Assembly: GCA_029851415.1 (NCBI GenBank)
Contig: CM056741.1
Coordinates: forward strand, 67,818,282-67,882,281
Length of the DNA: 64,000 nt
Reading direction: 5' to 3'
Source of the DNA: Eretmocerus hayati
Lineage: Eukaryota; Arthropoda; Insecta; Hymenoptera; Aphelinidae
Made by a program: the position numbers and the translations under genes. Positions 38,601 through 49,825 of the stretch are shown piece by piece (within the stretch, counting starts at the first letter, position 1; each line of letters begins with the position of its first letter). The notes below the pieces were generated by a model. The model was given only the letters and a program-made list of their open reading frames with translations, had not been told where the DNA came from and searched no databases.

Positions 38601-41600
38601 GGAGAGCGTTTTCTTCCACTCGGAGTGCCAGAATTTTTGGATAACATGGAGGAAGACGACAATTATCTCCATACAAGGTTGAGCTTACGTAAGTATAGCC
38701 TTTCATTTCATCTCAAGCTTATACGATCGAGTTTAGCTCTTGAGTATATCTGAGCTTGCCGATCTAATGTAGCATTGTATCGTCGCACTTTCGGCCTGGT
38801 TATGCAGTTGCCGCACACAACGGAATTTATGCAATCGATCAGTCCAGAAGATCAGAGTTTTCACAAACACTTTGAAGTATCAAAAGTATACAACTTTCTC
38901 TATCAGTTGCATGATTTTATCGCAAGAATATACTTGTATGGCTCGATTTATCTCAAATTCATTTTTGAATAATCGAACTTACCTTGTGCCTTTTGTAGAA
39001 ACCAATATTCTGTGTTGGAAAAATTACTATGGTCGATGAGTGGTTTCCATTATTGGTCTGATGTATTACAAAAAAGCATGAAGATCTAGCATAGGAAATT
39101 GAAAATCTTGTGAAACGAGAGGTCTCGACTAATCATTGAGTCCCTAGTGAACTTTTCAAAGCTATTGGAACTGAGAATACAAATTAACATCGTATAATCA
39201 GTCAAAGTTATTCAGAGCGTCCCAAAAGTCAGCCCCCTCCCCTTCGAGACTCGGATATGGCTCTCCGTAATTTTTTCGTCCGGAAATACGTCTCTTCTCA
39301 AATGAAGGGGGAGGCTTGAAAATGGGGGTTCGACCTCGGACGAGATCCTGGTAGTTTTTTCGAAGTCAAATAAAATTCTTCAAATGGGAACCTCACTTTT
39401 GACTTCGGATTCTGAAAGAGAACAAAACTGTATATCCAAAAATGACTCCCTGTCAATTTTTTAGATGACCTCGGGGGCTCATTTGGGGGTCGAAAGTTAA
39501 TCTAGATTAGGGAGATTCCTCTCAGAAAAGTTTTTTAAGGTGCCAATTCACAACGCAAAATTTTTCCCCCACAGCCTATCTCTCACCGTTTGAGCGAGAG
39601 AGACAATTCCCTACTTTCGAGCCTGCTTTAGGATCTCTAGACCAGCACTCTCCCTTTTTTGCTCCAACGGAGAGAGATAGGCTGTGGGGGAGGGGGGGGG
39701 GGACTTTATGCCACACCTTGAGAATAAAGTAGCCCTCATTAGAGGTCAACTTATACTCCAGTATGGTCATCCTTATTCTTGACTAAGGATCCTGAAAATG
39801 TGAGGAATTTTGAGACCGGATCACTCTCTGCCAATTCCTAAAGAGTAATTCGAGAGGAGAAAGCTCAGGCAATAGTCTGGACGAGAGACTTTGATGTTTC
39901 AAGTTTTGATAGGTGGGCCATGAACCCCCTAATCCAGACTACCACTTCAGCTCTGGCACGTTGAACTACTATTCCGATACTTGTGAGCCCAAAAAGACCT
40001 GCGATTTGTAAAGAGTCATCTGGGCTCAATATTTACCACAATATCTAAAAATAACTATGAATATGCATACTGAAGTTAGACTTGCCCTCCAAGGATCAAG
40101 GTTATGTTCAAGGTTATTTATGCCAAAGGTTACAGGTCAAGTGTCAACCGGAGTCTGGGATTTCTTTTGAAAATAAGCCGCCTGATCCAGACTATTGCCT
40201 CTGGTCTGTACTGCCGAACTGGTCGAACTACTATTCAGAGACTTGTGACCTCGAAATGATTTCTGAAGGTCATCCACGGAATTGACACACTGAGAGAAAT
40301 AAATCTGTAACATTTACTGTTTCTTTTTTCCAGATGTGGTAATTAAGCGCTCTTTCAATATATATTTTCAGATTTACTCAGTAACACGAATAAGTATAGT
40401 TCGTCGTGTTATTCAGCAAAAACCAGGTAAAATAATGGGAGAATCTGTAGACAAAAACATTTGTAGTATTGTGGTACCTCTGAACTCGCTTCGGGAAACA
40501 GTGAACAATAAAACTGTGATTCTTGCAAACGATTTCAGCAATTTTTGCCGAGATAGGTTCGGGAGTTTTTCCCGATTTAGAAACCAAAAAAGAACCGAGC
40601 AAAAAATGGACTTTGTCCAGAGTAACCCAGTGTAATTCCTGAAACGGATGATTGACTCGAGAAAATTTGTTGTAGGAATCAGTAAATCTCAAGCCAGGGA
40701 AAATTGTTTTCAAAACTGAACTATTTCTGATTGGGAATATAGAAACTTTGCTGAAATATCAGCACTTTTTATAGCAATTTGATGTAAAATTCATAGATTC
40801 GTGGGGGAGGAGCGCTTAGCTACCACCAAATCTGAATAAAACGGTAAATACAGATTCATTTCTCTCAGTGCAGAAAGCCATATCTTACTCGAAATTCCTG
40901 ACATTCTCAGGATCAAAAGTGTGGATAGTGACAACCATACTGAAAATCGAGCTGGCCGCTAATGAAATTCAAGCTCAAGCTCAAGATCACAGGTGAAGGG
41001 TCCAAATAAGTCTGGGAAATTTTTCTGAGAGGAATCCCCCTAATGTAGCCTATCACTTTAGCTCTGGAACGTTGAACCGCTGTCCAGGTACACTGGACCC
41101 CTGAATGACCCCCAGAGGCTATCTAAAAAATTAGTAGTAAGTCATTTTAGGATGTGAAATTTGGTGCTCTTTCAGAATCCAAAGTCCAAAGCAGGACTTT
41201 GACTTCGAAAAAGCTATCAAGGTCACACTCAAGATCAAATCTGAGTCCATTGTTGCGCTCTTCCCTCGATATCGAAAGATATGGGTTTCAGGGGTTTTTT
41301 TGACACCCAGAGCCATATACTCGAGTTCTGAAAGGAGAGAACTGACTTTTCGGACATCCCGTAGATGCCGTTTTGAGTATCACATGATGTCGACTCAAGT
41401 TTTAAAAAAATGAATCAACGTACCTGCAAGCGTTCGATGATATCATGCATACGCGCAATCGATGCGGCTAGTGGAAGCGAGCATTTTAATGGCAGTCTTG
41501 CATCAAAGGAAGGATAATTTCATCTGACCAAAAGTCAGTAATTCGTGCAATAAACTCGCGATTGTGCCATTATTCATTTTCCACTCTGATCTCGATACAC

Positions 41601-44600
41601 TTGGCACGCATTGCGATATTTTGAAAAAAGAGCGCAATGTTGCACACAGTATATAAGCAGACCGTTGTAAAACGATAAAATGTACTATCGGTATACATAT
41701 TAGGTAGAAATTAGACGCGCAAGCGTAATGGCAATATGCATATATTGAATCGGCATCCCGAGAGAAGCGGCACAACGATAGAGAGCGCGTTCCACTTTTA
41801 TTTGATCACGGTGTATCATACATGTTTTTTTCGATGCACCGCAAGAAATGAAATGTGTCACTTGTTCGCTTCGCGCCCCGAGGATGCCGATCAGATTGGA
41901 TGGGTTCGGTCATCATCGCGCCGATACTCGTGCGACTCTTATCGTCGTTGGGATAGGACCACAGGCTGTTAGGTCACAGATTCCGTACAACACACATTTT
42001 GAGTCAACTTAGCTGAACTTTTGTCACATGGTATCTCGTTTGTGTGAGTAAGTGACATGACGATAAAAAAACCTTTTTTGGGTAGTTAGCAACAAATCAA
42101 CTGCTTCATCAAACATTACACACCACGAGTAAGATTGGAAAAATGAGTTAGGATAGGATGAGGGCGCGCACATACCTCATGGGATGTAGGAAACGCACTT
42201 GGCTTAGAAAATCGAGCATTGGGCGATTCCACTTATCGAATTAGGCACCAGTGAGCTGACCCTGATTTTCGAATTTCATCAATTACATCAGAGTTAATCG
42301 CGGAACCAGCTTTGATTTTATCTCAACATTAAAAATTTTCCCCCAACAGCCATGCTGCTGGAAAACCAGACGTCGTTTCTTCACGGCCGTAAGCCGGCCG
42401 GCAATGTCCCTATATATGCCTTAGTGAAAAATTGCCATACCTCGAGTCAAGCCAAAATGGCTCCGGCAACAACGCCGGCAACAGTCCTCGAAAAGTCATC
42501 GACGACCACGACGACGGTGCCGGCGATGGCTGACGATCTGCCAATACAACATCCTACCAAGACACCTTCATCACAGGAAAATCTGTTGAGCGATGAGTTA
42601 TTCGTCGAGTCTGTCTTGTCGAATAACGTGCCGAGTAAGTTTGCACATTATCAACAACTCTCTACTAACTCTTGCACAAACACTTCGCCATTGAATGGGT
42701 CATTTCTCCTTTTCACTGTTATACACTCAATTAATTAACGAGCAAATCCCCATCAATTGCAGAGTGCACGTTTGAAAATAACTGATGCGATCTAAGAAAT
42801 ACGGATATCATAGAACTTCGCCATCGGCAATGCATGTGGTTAACTTACAATTGTCTATTTCATGAAAATAAGTACAAGACTCGAGTACTCTCTAAACCCG
42901 TTGGAGTGAAATTTGACTCAAAGCTATGAGTCAGTTTCGTGCGCACCGAACTGGAGTGATTCATCAAATTTGGAGTCAAAAAAATTGGAGTCAAATTTCA
43001 CTCCGACGTGAGTCAATTATCACTCTTAGGATTGAGTCAAATGATTCAAAACCAAACTTTTCAACATTCTAGATATTGCAATAAAAAAATTAATTCACGG
43101 CGTGCACGCATATTTCAACTGATTTCTTGGTAATTGTAATTATTAATATCCTATGAAAATTGTGTTCAACGTAAAATTTTGGCATTTGTGTTCGGCTCGA
43201 CGGGGATTTGAACCCGCGCCCTTTTGATTGCCAGGCAATTGTCTTAACCATTAGACCAAATGTGACTTTGTCATGATACAGTCAAGAAAGCCTATGTACG
43301 GTTGTGAACGGTCGATACGAGTTTTTAAATATACCCGAGAGTACGTGTTTCGAAGGGAAACTCAGAATAGAGCAGCATCACTCAACAATTGAAAAGTTCT
43401 CCACTTTCTTCATAAGTAGTCCCGTAAATCATTCTGGGGTTAAACCCTAACCTATAAAAATCCATTTAACTCAATGTGAGGAGTCAATTTCCACTCATCT
43501 TGGAGTGAAAATTGACTCAAGCTTGGAGCGAATGTAATATTTCTGTGGTTTCACTCCCTATGAGTCAAATTTTCACTCCATAAGAGTCATTCTGAGAATC
43601 ACTCCAAGCTTTGAGTCAAAATTTCACTCCAACAGTTTTAGAGAGCTTCCTTCTTCAATGACGGGATCACACTGATCCTAAAATTCTCAATAATTAAGAA
43701 GATTGATCAGGCCATATCAATAGCAAACACGGTCGTATACCAACGCATGCTCGATAAGTTTTTTACGGCACAACTTATGTTGCTCTCATCTCGAACTTCC
43801 AGACATTGTCTTACAGTGGCTCAAATTTTCCAAGTCAGGCACGAATTTTTTGCGAATTATCTCACTGCGATACTTTTTTGCTACTTATACATTCGCACGT
43901 GTATGTATGTACGTAGCAATGATGCAAGCTGTACAAAATATAAAGAAATCAATAGGTATACCTTGTGCATAGATAATTCATGTAGATAGGGTATTCTAAT
44001 AATTTGGAATCTCAGTAGAGACCAATCCACTATAGGTGCTCACAACTGGGGGATATTTCTGGAGGTAATTGGCGTGTGAAATATTCTGATTCTACCAGAA
44101 TGGCATCATAGAAGATTATTTTGAGTAATGACCACGAAGTTCTTCTGACTCCTAAGAGCTAGCCAGCAACCTGATGATGTTCTCGATGATGTCACTTACT
44201 TTCAATTGATTTTAGGAGACCAGAAGAATTTCAATTGACATTAGGTAATCTGATTTCTCTGAAAAAAGGGTCCAAGCCATTCTTGAGCTTTTATCTTCAC
44301 CATCCCAAACACGTTTTCCAATCAGTTCTAATTTAGAACTGGAAGTGATTGGTGGGCAACCAAACAATTTCTGTAAAGCTTCTGAGTTGCTCTCACCTAA
44401 GCTACAACAATGTTACGATTCACCATAACCACCTATGAGTAACCAGTGTGCTGGACTTCGGTATTGATAGTGACTGACTTGAATGTAATATTTCGTTAAC
44501 AGATTCTTACGGCAGAAGGCTGTCCCGTAGCGAGTCGTCGATTGTCGTCGGTGCACCAACATCGACTGCAAGGCCAGCAAAAGTCAATCCAGACGAGCGG

Positions 44601-45583
44601 AAACGTAAAAAGCTCCAACAACATCTTGAAAGCAGACACAAACAAACGGCTATGCACTTCCACGTGACGTACTGGATGTTTTATCCATTTAGCGAGGGCA
44701 AAGTCGTGTGCGTGCTCGATCTCGGTTTTCTGGGCAGCTGGCCCATCCCCAGCTGGGGTGGCGTCTGTCTCGGCAAACTCAAGGAGTACGGTAGCCACGT
44801 CGGCGATTGGGAACATGTCAGCCTATATTTCAAGGTGCGCTATGTTATTTTATCTTTCTCCAATAACACTTGCTGCTGAGAAATCATGAATAGAACTTCC
44901 ATCAGTATCGATTTGTACTTTCTCGACGTCTTACATCTTTGGCGATAAAAGACAAAATCCGGACAGAATTTTGATGGAAGCTTCATCAACCAATGAGTCA
45001 GAAAATCGTAAACGAAATCCAAAATTGAAAGCACTCCTTGTACAACTTTCAGGGTACGGGTGAAGAACCACTGGCCATGTACGTTTCAGCCCACGATGCT
45101 GGGGCTTTCTACCGATACGAGTCTCGCAGTGGCCAATTCGTTTTCGAGTCCCAAGAGACCCGCAAAGGTATATTCCAGAAGCCTATATTTCCGGAGCGTG
45201 TCTACACAGCCGAGGGATCTCACCCAGTTCTCTTCAGCGCTCGGGGCTCCCACGGACTCTGGACCGCCCCGGGTAAACACAAATTCGTTCGGCTGCCTCG
45301 GCTATACGACGAGAGCGGCTTTGGGGTGCCATGGCCCACCTGGCGTAAGCTCGAGCTCATGATGATGCCACTCGGGTCCAAGTTGTCGTCATCGTCGTCG
45401 TCGTCGTCGTCATTGGGAACGGCTAGGAATAAGCGTCACATGCCCGACTGGATGAGCTTTACAGGAAAGTGGGGCAACCCCAAGAGCAACTGCCATCCCC
45501 TGGCGACCCTTGGATTTGACATTTGCGAGTTTGTGGACGGGCCTACTGGCATACCCATGAAGAAAATGAACTTTAGGTGCTAG
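32666..45583 (+). CDS. Secreted Vps62/DUF946-domain protein, five exons
   Basis: Exons 32666-32750, 38554-38688, 42350-42634, 44503-44834, 45053-45583 give 455 residues. Every junction matches in phase (three phase-1 introns, then phase 0) with GTATGA, GTAAGT, GTAAGT and GTGCGC donors. Residues 1-20 are a signal peptide (MMRQLMMLVYLMLCV…). Residues 33-48 (VHDWAPLVWLAPGERF) open the Vps62-like domain. Exon 4 has FHVTYWMFYPFSEGK and GDWEHVSLYF. Exon 5 has YVSAHDAG, ARGSHGLW, KWGNPKS and DGPTGIP near the C-terminus. These motifs are typical of Vps62/DUF946 proteins; a molecular function is not established, and vacuolar sorting is only the yeast-derived name. Exon 3 carries a Thr/Pro-rich insert (about residues 110-140), and exon 5 a run of about ten Ser from TCG repeats. 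The link of exon 1 to exon 2 across 5.8 kb rests on phase and on the missing N-terminus. Confidence 0.85.
34413..34741. mobile_element. CAAGGGGAG-family MITE in Vps62 intron 1
   Basis: CAAGCGAAGGACCAGGTGTT… against …AACACCTGGTCCTCTCCTTG, with TCA on both sides (34410-34412, 34742-34744). The inner arms share GGATTCTTCATATTCTAGGT with 18510-18840. Confidence 0.88.
34819..35782. mobile_element. AGGTAA…-family TIR element in Vps62 intron 1
   Basis: The left end AGGTAAACGTACCTAATTTT follows TA. The right end reads …AATTGAGTATATTTACCT, followed by TG rather than TA. It is related to 19323-20157. An 11-G run lies at 35752-35762 just inside the right end. Confidence 0.75.
36022..37200. mobile_element. 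Tigger/pogo-like TIR element in Vps62 intron 1
   Basis: Begins CAGTGGAACCTCTGTATAAC and ends with …TTATACAGAGGTTCCACTG. TA lies on both sides (36020-36021, 37201-37202). CGTATAACGAAAA and relatives repeat inside both ends. These ends are characteristic of pogo/Tigger-group mariner elements. At 1179 bp and without a recognisable transposase it is non-autonomous. The interior holds a tandem repeat and an 11-G run (37094-37104). Confidence 0.92.
36540..36726. repeat. Degenerate tandem repeat, about 60 bp unit
   Basis: Three to four units share TCTCTGAGACACGGAT and TCTCTTCTTGGAAGA. The unit starts lie near 36540, 36597, 36655 and 36711 (last partial). It lies within the Tigger-like element. Confidence 0.75.
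37587..38368. mobile_element. Near-perfect foldback TIR element in Vps62 intron 1
   Basis: CAGTACCGTGCAAAAATTCC opens it and its reverse closes it. TA lies on both sides (37585-37586, 38369-38370). The arms pair through almost the whole 782 bp; the centre includes GAGAGCTCTCAAAGTAGCC at 37929 and its mirror at 38003. No transposase. Confidence 0.93.
39566..39693. repeat. Hairpin with GAGAGAGATAGG arms
   Basis: CCCCCACAGCCTATCTCTC (39568) pairs with GAGAGATAGGCTGTGGGGG (39672-39690). CGTTTGAGCGAGAG and its near-mirror continue inward. An 11-G run follows at 39692-39702. Confidence 0.8.
40288..40870. mobile_element. CACTGAGAG TIR element
   Basis: CACTGAGAGAAATAAATCTG… and …CAGATTCATTTCTCTCAGTG (40851-40870). 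CACTG ends recall CMC/Chapaev-type elements, but I see no clean target duplication. The frames inside do not look like transposase. Confidence 0.75.
42888..43645. mobile_element. TIR element made of GAGTGAAA/TGACTC repeats, in Vps62 intron 3
   Basis: CTCTCTAAACCCGTTGGAGT at the left is answered by …ACTCCAACAGTTTTAGAGAG at the right. The motif GGAGTGAAATTTGACTC or its reverse occurs at least eight times in the two end regions (42900-43035, 43480-43640). A tRNA-like sequence sits in the middle. Confidence 0.85.
43191..43266 (-). pseudogene. tRNA-like sequence (anticodon loop reads GGC, Ala-like)
   Basis: On the - strand TGGTCTAATGG (43248-43258) fits a pol III A box and GGTTCAAATCC (43204-43214) a B box. 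By standard numbering the anticodon is GGC (loop CTGGCAA). The acceptor arms do not pair at all, and the T and anticodon stems have mismatches. A working tRNA is therefore unlikely; a tRNA-derived SINE head or decayed tRNA fits better. It lies inside the TIR element at 42888-43645. Confidence 0.6.
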
Positions 45584-45667
45584 TATTGGGTCTGACCCGC
45601 TGTTCTCGACAGACTTTGAAGGGAACAGCATTTGCGTGATACTTACCACTCTCAAGTCCACATCTCA

Positions 45668-45673
45668 AAATAA
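45668..45673 (+). terminator. Polyadenylation signal of the Vps62-like gene
   Basis: AATAAA lies 85 bases after the stop codon, in the expected place for a short 3'UTR. Confidence 0.6.
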
Positions 45674-47238
45674 ACTACGATAAGCTGACTTGAGGTTAGA
45701 AGTTGTTGTTTGTCCTGGGCCATGATTCACTCTATGGAGCTTTTCTCTACTAGCTCAGAGAGGGTTTAGAGAGTTTGGGTCAAGTATCGCCGTCTCTTTT
45801 TTGTGATAAGTCTCTTTATAATTCAGCTAACTGTAAGCGCCGATGTATCTAATCGAGTATCTATAGTATTGCAGGAAAATTGGTTGATGTAAAAAAAAAA
45901 AAAAAAAAAAAACATGTAAAGCGCTTCCGATCCCTTATGCGGACCTTCGAAATTCTTGGTATTTTCTCATCTTGAGACACAAAATAGCTTGCATCAGGGA
46001 CGTCCATGTTTTCGGCGAATGCTAAATGGTTGAAATATTTCTTACCGAATCGAGTGGAGTGAATTCAACTTTCTGTGATGGTCCAATATTTGGTCCTATC
46101 GAAATTATGTTGAAACGCACTGCGTTTTCATCTACGACATATGTACTGAGCTAATAAAGTGATTATTTGTTAAAATAATGAAAGATTTCTTCTGTTGAGA
46201 GTAGATCTGCGTAATCATGTTGAATTTTCTTGATCATTCTATTGATTTATCTCTGTATCGGGATAACTGTAATTAAAATGTTCTTAGATTCGCAACAACA
46301 AAGGGAACAAGTTTGTCGTCGACCCGTCACTAATTGCGCCACCTAATCAATGGTGCGGATTCTCATTAGCACAATTCCCGGACCAATCAAAAACATCGTT
46401 GAAAGGGTTTTTGAAACTCTCGTTGGACCCAAAACAACTTCTAGATGAATCTGAATAATCGAACGAGCTTTTTAATGCAACTATTTACATTTGTACACAA
46501 TCGAGAGTATACTCGGTCTTACACAATTTCAAAATACAACTGTCAAAGATTAATTTTCGTGATATCTTAGCTCTACTATGATTCTTCCAAAATTGTCATG
46601 AATATCAATGAAAACTTAGTGAATTCTCAATGGGAAATTGAAAACTCTGAGTAAAATGTTATGAGAGATAAATTGTCTCAATATTTGTTATGAGAGATAG
46701 TTCTCATTTGTATCATCAAGCACCTCTTGTTGAAGAAATTATAATTATCACAAGTATCTTGCATGACTCAATTACATGCAGGGATATACAGTAAAAATGT
46801 TTCATCGAAAAGTTAGATGAAACTAGTTCACTAATGTAACGAGTGGTCCAAAACTCTGGTTATCATTTACTTTGTGCATTTTTCAAGTAGCGTGTTAGAA
46901 AGCATCAAATAATCCTCTATTGTCGTGTTCAAACTTCTAACACTATTTTAGAGGCCGGAAAAGATTAATTGGAATGTATTGTCATTATCAAATATGATTC
47001 ATCCCGCGAAACTTGACTCTAGAAGTTGATAATTTACGGAATGTTTTCATCAAAAGTCTACATTGTATAGCTACCATTGTGTAAGAATTCTAATCTGCAA
47101 CGATGTATAATATAATCGACTTCAATCGATCTCAAGGAAACTTTTTACAGTTCTTCAGAAGTTGAAAATTGGCACTTTTGACTGAATACTTATTGAAAAG
47201 ATCATTGTTCAACCAGTTTAGTGCAAAACTGAATTCAC
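45674..47238. other. Intergenic between convergent genes
   Basis: The Vps62-like gene (+) and the C20orf27-like gene (-) end facing each other. It contains a run of about 20 A at 45891-45911. No other feature was noticed. Confidence 0.5.
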
Positions 47239-48861
47239 GTTCGTTTGGATAATTTCTCCAAATCTTTCTCAGTATCTTCATCTGCGTCGTCTTCTTCTTC
47301 ATCGTCATCTTCTTCTTCTGCTTTTTCGATGCCGACGCAACGAATACCACTTCGTAAAATAGGCGTTCCTTGGTCCTTGCCGAAAATTCGAGCGCTCAAG
47401 TGAATTGTCAACGGCTGTCCACTATCGCAACATTTTATTTGAAGTTCTTCTTTTAGGAGCCCTTGATTCTTGGCAAGCAGTTCTACTTTTAACCTGCAAC
47501 ATGTTCGTGAAACTATTAGAAACAGAGAGTTCTTACACGAGGTCCTAGAATGTATTCCTCAATATTTTTGTAGATCGGAGGCGTTTTCTACACGACGGTG
47601 AAAATCACGTTTGGGTCCCGTGAGCGATGGAGCCGGTGGAACCCATTTGATGGAATACGATCATCACGATCCGACATATTTTTCCATTTTTCATGTGCCA
47701 TATACTCTGAAGACGAATCCCAAAGCACTTTGAGCTGCTGATTCCGAATCCGTTTTCAGAATTGCTGTCACACGTCAGGTCTTCGAGAAATTCCATGTCA
47801 ACGTTGTAGAAGACGCCAATTTTGGTGTTTTTGAGGGCCCCTATTCCTTTTATCAAGAGATAGTAGTCAAAGTTCTGTTTGGTCTACTCGATTAACCAAG
47901 TGAAGGTCTTTAGTAGGCCACATAGATCAGAATCGATTCAGAAGTTCCCGAGTGACACCGCCGAAAGAAAATCAAAAAAGGGTCCAAGTCGGGTCCTGCC
48001 CACGCAATGCTATAGCATAGGACAGTAAAGGGCGGGATAGGGGGGATGCACTGTACTAAAACATAGGGTGAGCGGGCCAGTTTGGGGCCTTTTTCTTCGC
48101 TTTTATCGCTTTCATCGCTTTTATTCTACTTCACCGTCTCCCCTCCCAACGACTTTCACACCCTTCTCCCCGATTATCAGCGTTTTTCTCGGTAGTTTGA
48201 ATACCGGATATGTGTTTGTGCCGTAATGTGTGCCCGTGTGAGCAATTTGCGAGGGTTTTTACCCTTTTATGGGAAATCCGCGGCGCTTGATGCGGCCATG
48301 TGGGTAATTGGCTGTGCACCTCGATTTCGCGTGATCGCCCCGCGCCCCGCCAACCACAGTGGTTCGAAGTGTACTATAAACCGTTTTTAGAGTTGATGGC
48401 ACATTTTGATGTCGGACTGTGTTACCGTTGCACACAGAGTTGAACGTGTGGTGGGCCCCACCGGTCGGGCCTAGTCCAGTGAGGGCGTTACAATTTATGC
48501 ATACCTTAGAATATCGTTCCTATCTTGGGTCAGATTAATGATTTGGCAATTTGAATTCGGTACTGCGATCGACTTCGCGGGTTCGGCAGGTCTACTTTCC
48601 GTTTGGTTCACGCATGTATTCCACGGGACAGTGAACTCCACGTGGTACCTGAAAAATGATGAGAGAATGAATTTATTCATAATCGTGATGGACTCAACAA
48701 AGAATTTCCGATCTTATAAGATCCATTAAAGGGACAGCATGTTTACCTGTGATAAATTTGTAGAAACCCCAGATGAACTTTCAGGTGGGCATGTCGAAGG
48801 GGTTCCACAACAATGTTGTTGCACCCGGCGCCACTTGCGCTGCTAAAATGGACGTAGTGTT
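47239..48861 (-). CDS. C20orf27/UPF0687 (adipose-secreted signalling protein) homologue, C-terminal exons
   Basis: Exons, in - strand order: 48861-48747, 48648-48505, 47493-47239 (stop TGA). Phases match (AG plus G at both junctions) with GTAAAC and GTATGC donors and CAG acceptors. The protein reads HYVHF…, then HLGFLQIYHRYHVEFTVPW, then RLKVELLAKNQGLLKEELQI, IHLSARIFG and GTPILRSGIRCVGIE. It ends in an acidic tail (EEEDDDEEEDDADEDTEKDL). The motifs GFL-x-I-x-HRY, VLKEE/LLKEE and GTPML/IL…G(V/I)(K/R)CVG are those of the C20orf27 (UPF0687) family, a small conserved animal protein. The human member has been described as secreted from adipose tissue; its role in insects is unknown. The N-terminal exon (perhaps about 20-30 residues) was not located. 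The acidic tail looks longer than in vertebrates. Confidence 0.87.
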
Positions 48862-49825
48862 CTGAAATAGTCATTTTTATTGAAATACATGAGGGTCTTA
48901 TGCACAATTGAATATTGAAATAAGTAAAAGGGCAGTTGAACAAATTAGAGAAAATTTTTGCGAAATGGAATAATCGAATACGTGTAAAGCTGAACGGCGT
49001 GAGAAAATCTAACGATCTGCACAATATCCATCTGGCATCAAATTTATGACAAGTTGAAGAATCATACGCATCAAGTAGAGTAAGAAGATTAAAGCGATAG
49101 ATAATTTACTTGTCTCATACAAAATTCCTAATTTTCCTTTTTTTCATTTTGTCAGATAACAATCTCCATACATCTTCCGGTCAGTCTCTATCAAATTTGG
49201 AAAACCGCGAAGCTGCCACAGAACGATTATCATGATGAATAATCGAGCAATCTGTCCACTACCTAACCTTTCCACATGTGTAGTTTGTTCGATATTTGCT
49301 ATACTATTACTTCGAAATTCGACAAGCGCTGCCAATTTTAATTACGTACTAGATAGGTGAGATAAAACATATGTGATTAGCCCTTTATAACCCAGTAGAC
49401 CCTGCAAAATTCATATGTACAAAGTTTTGTTTGAGCATTTGATTCAATATTTCATGCTTCTCAAGGTTCCATCATCTTGTTCTGGGCCGTAATTAATTGT
49501 TTTGTATGGTTCATGAAGTCTATCAAAAGTCTCCAAGTTGCCAGACCACTTTCAAAACATCGCTCGGCCAAATTTTAGAATTGGAAAAAATGACTTGTCA
49601 CTGTACGAACATTATTCCATGTTTCATGAGTTTCTAATCAGGTTTGACTCTACGGGGCTCTTTAGTGATGTGAATGAAATTCCTTCGACCAAAATGCACC
49701 CTTGGAATACTTCCAGGTAACCAAAACTATGAGAAATCTCATTCTGACGCTCTAGATGCCCGGCGTAATAAGGAACGTCCTTGAATGTTTTATGAGATTC
49801 AACGTGTATAACGCCTAATCCGGAA
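48862..49825. other. Probable upstream region of the C20orf27-like gene
   Basis: The missing first exon should lie here or further right. A - strand frame at 49335-49144 begins LAALVEFRSNSIAN, but its donor phase does not fit the 48861 exon. Confidence 0.35.

Larger units (their letters stand above)
39215..41370. mobile_element. Larger TIR element in Vps62 intron 2
   Basis: GCGTCCCAAAAGTCAG followed by CTCGGATATGGCTCTCC (39219-39256) is answered near 41311-41368 by AGCCATATACTCGAGTTC…CTGACTTTTCGGACATCCC. Internal sequences also mirror (GGGAGATTCCTCTCAGAAAA at 39509 against TTTTTCTGAGAGGAATCCCC at 41020). A direct repeat about the ACTACTATTC motif lies at 39965 and 40227. It holds the hairpin 39566-39693 and the element 40288-40870. 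Exact ends are uncertain. Confidence 0.7.

Noticed and set aside
41648..41660. TATATAAG as promoter of the Vps62-like gene
   Set aside because: Looks like a TATA box 700 bases before the 42350 exon. That exon is internal, because 38688 joins it in phase and supplies missing domain sequence.
43191..43266. Functional tRNA-Ala gene
   Set aside because: The acceptor stem does not pair and two other stems are imperfect, so it was called a pseudogene or SINE head.
47774..47995. Two - strand pieces (47995-47959, 47883-47774) that splice in phase between the C20orf27-like exons
   Set aside because: Phase fits, but joining 48505 directly to 47493 gives the length and spacing of the C20orf27 family. 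The extra residues would interrupt a conserved core. It shows that phase agreement alone is weak evidence.
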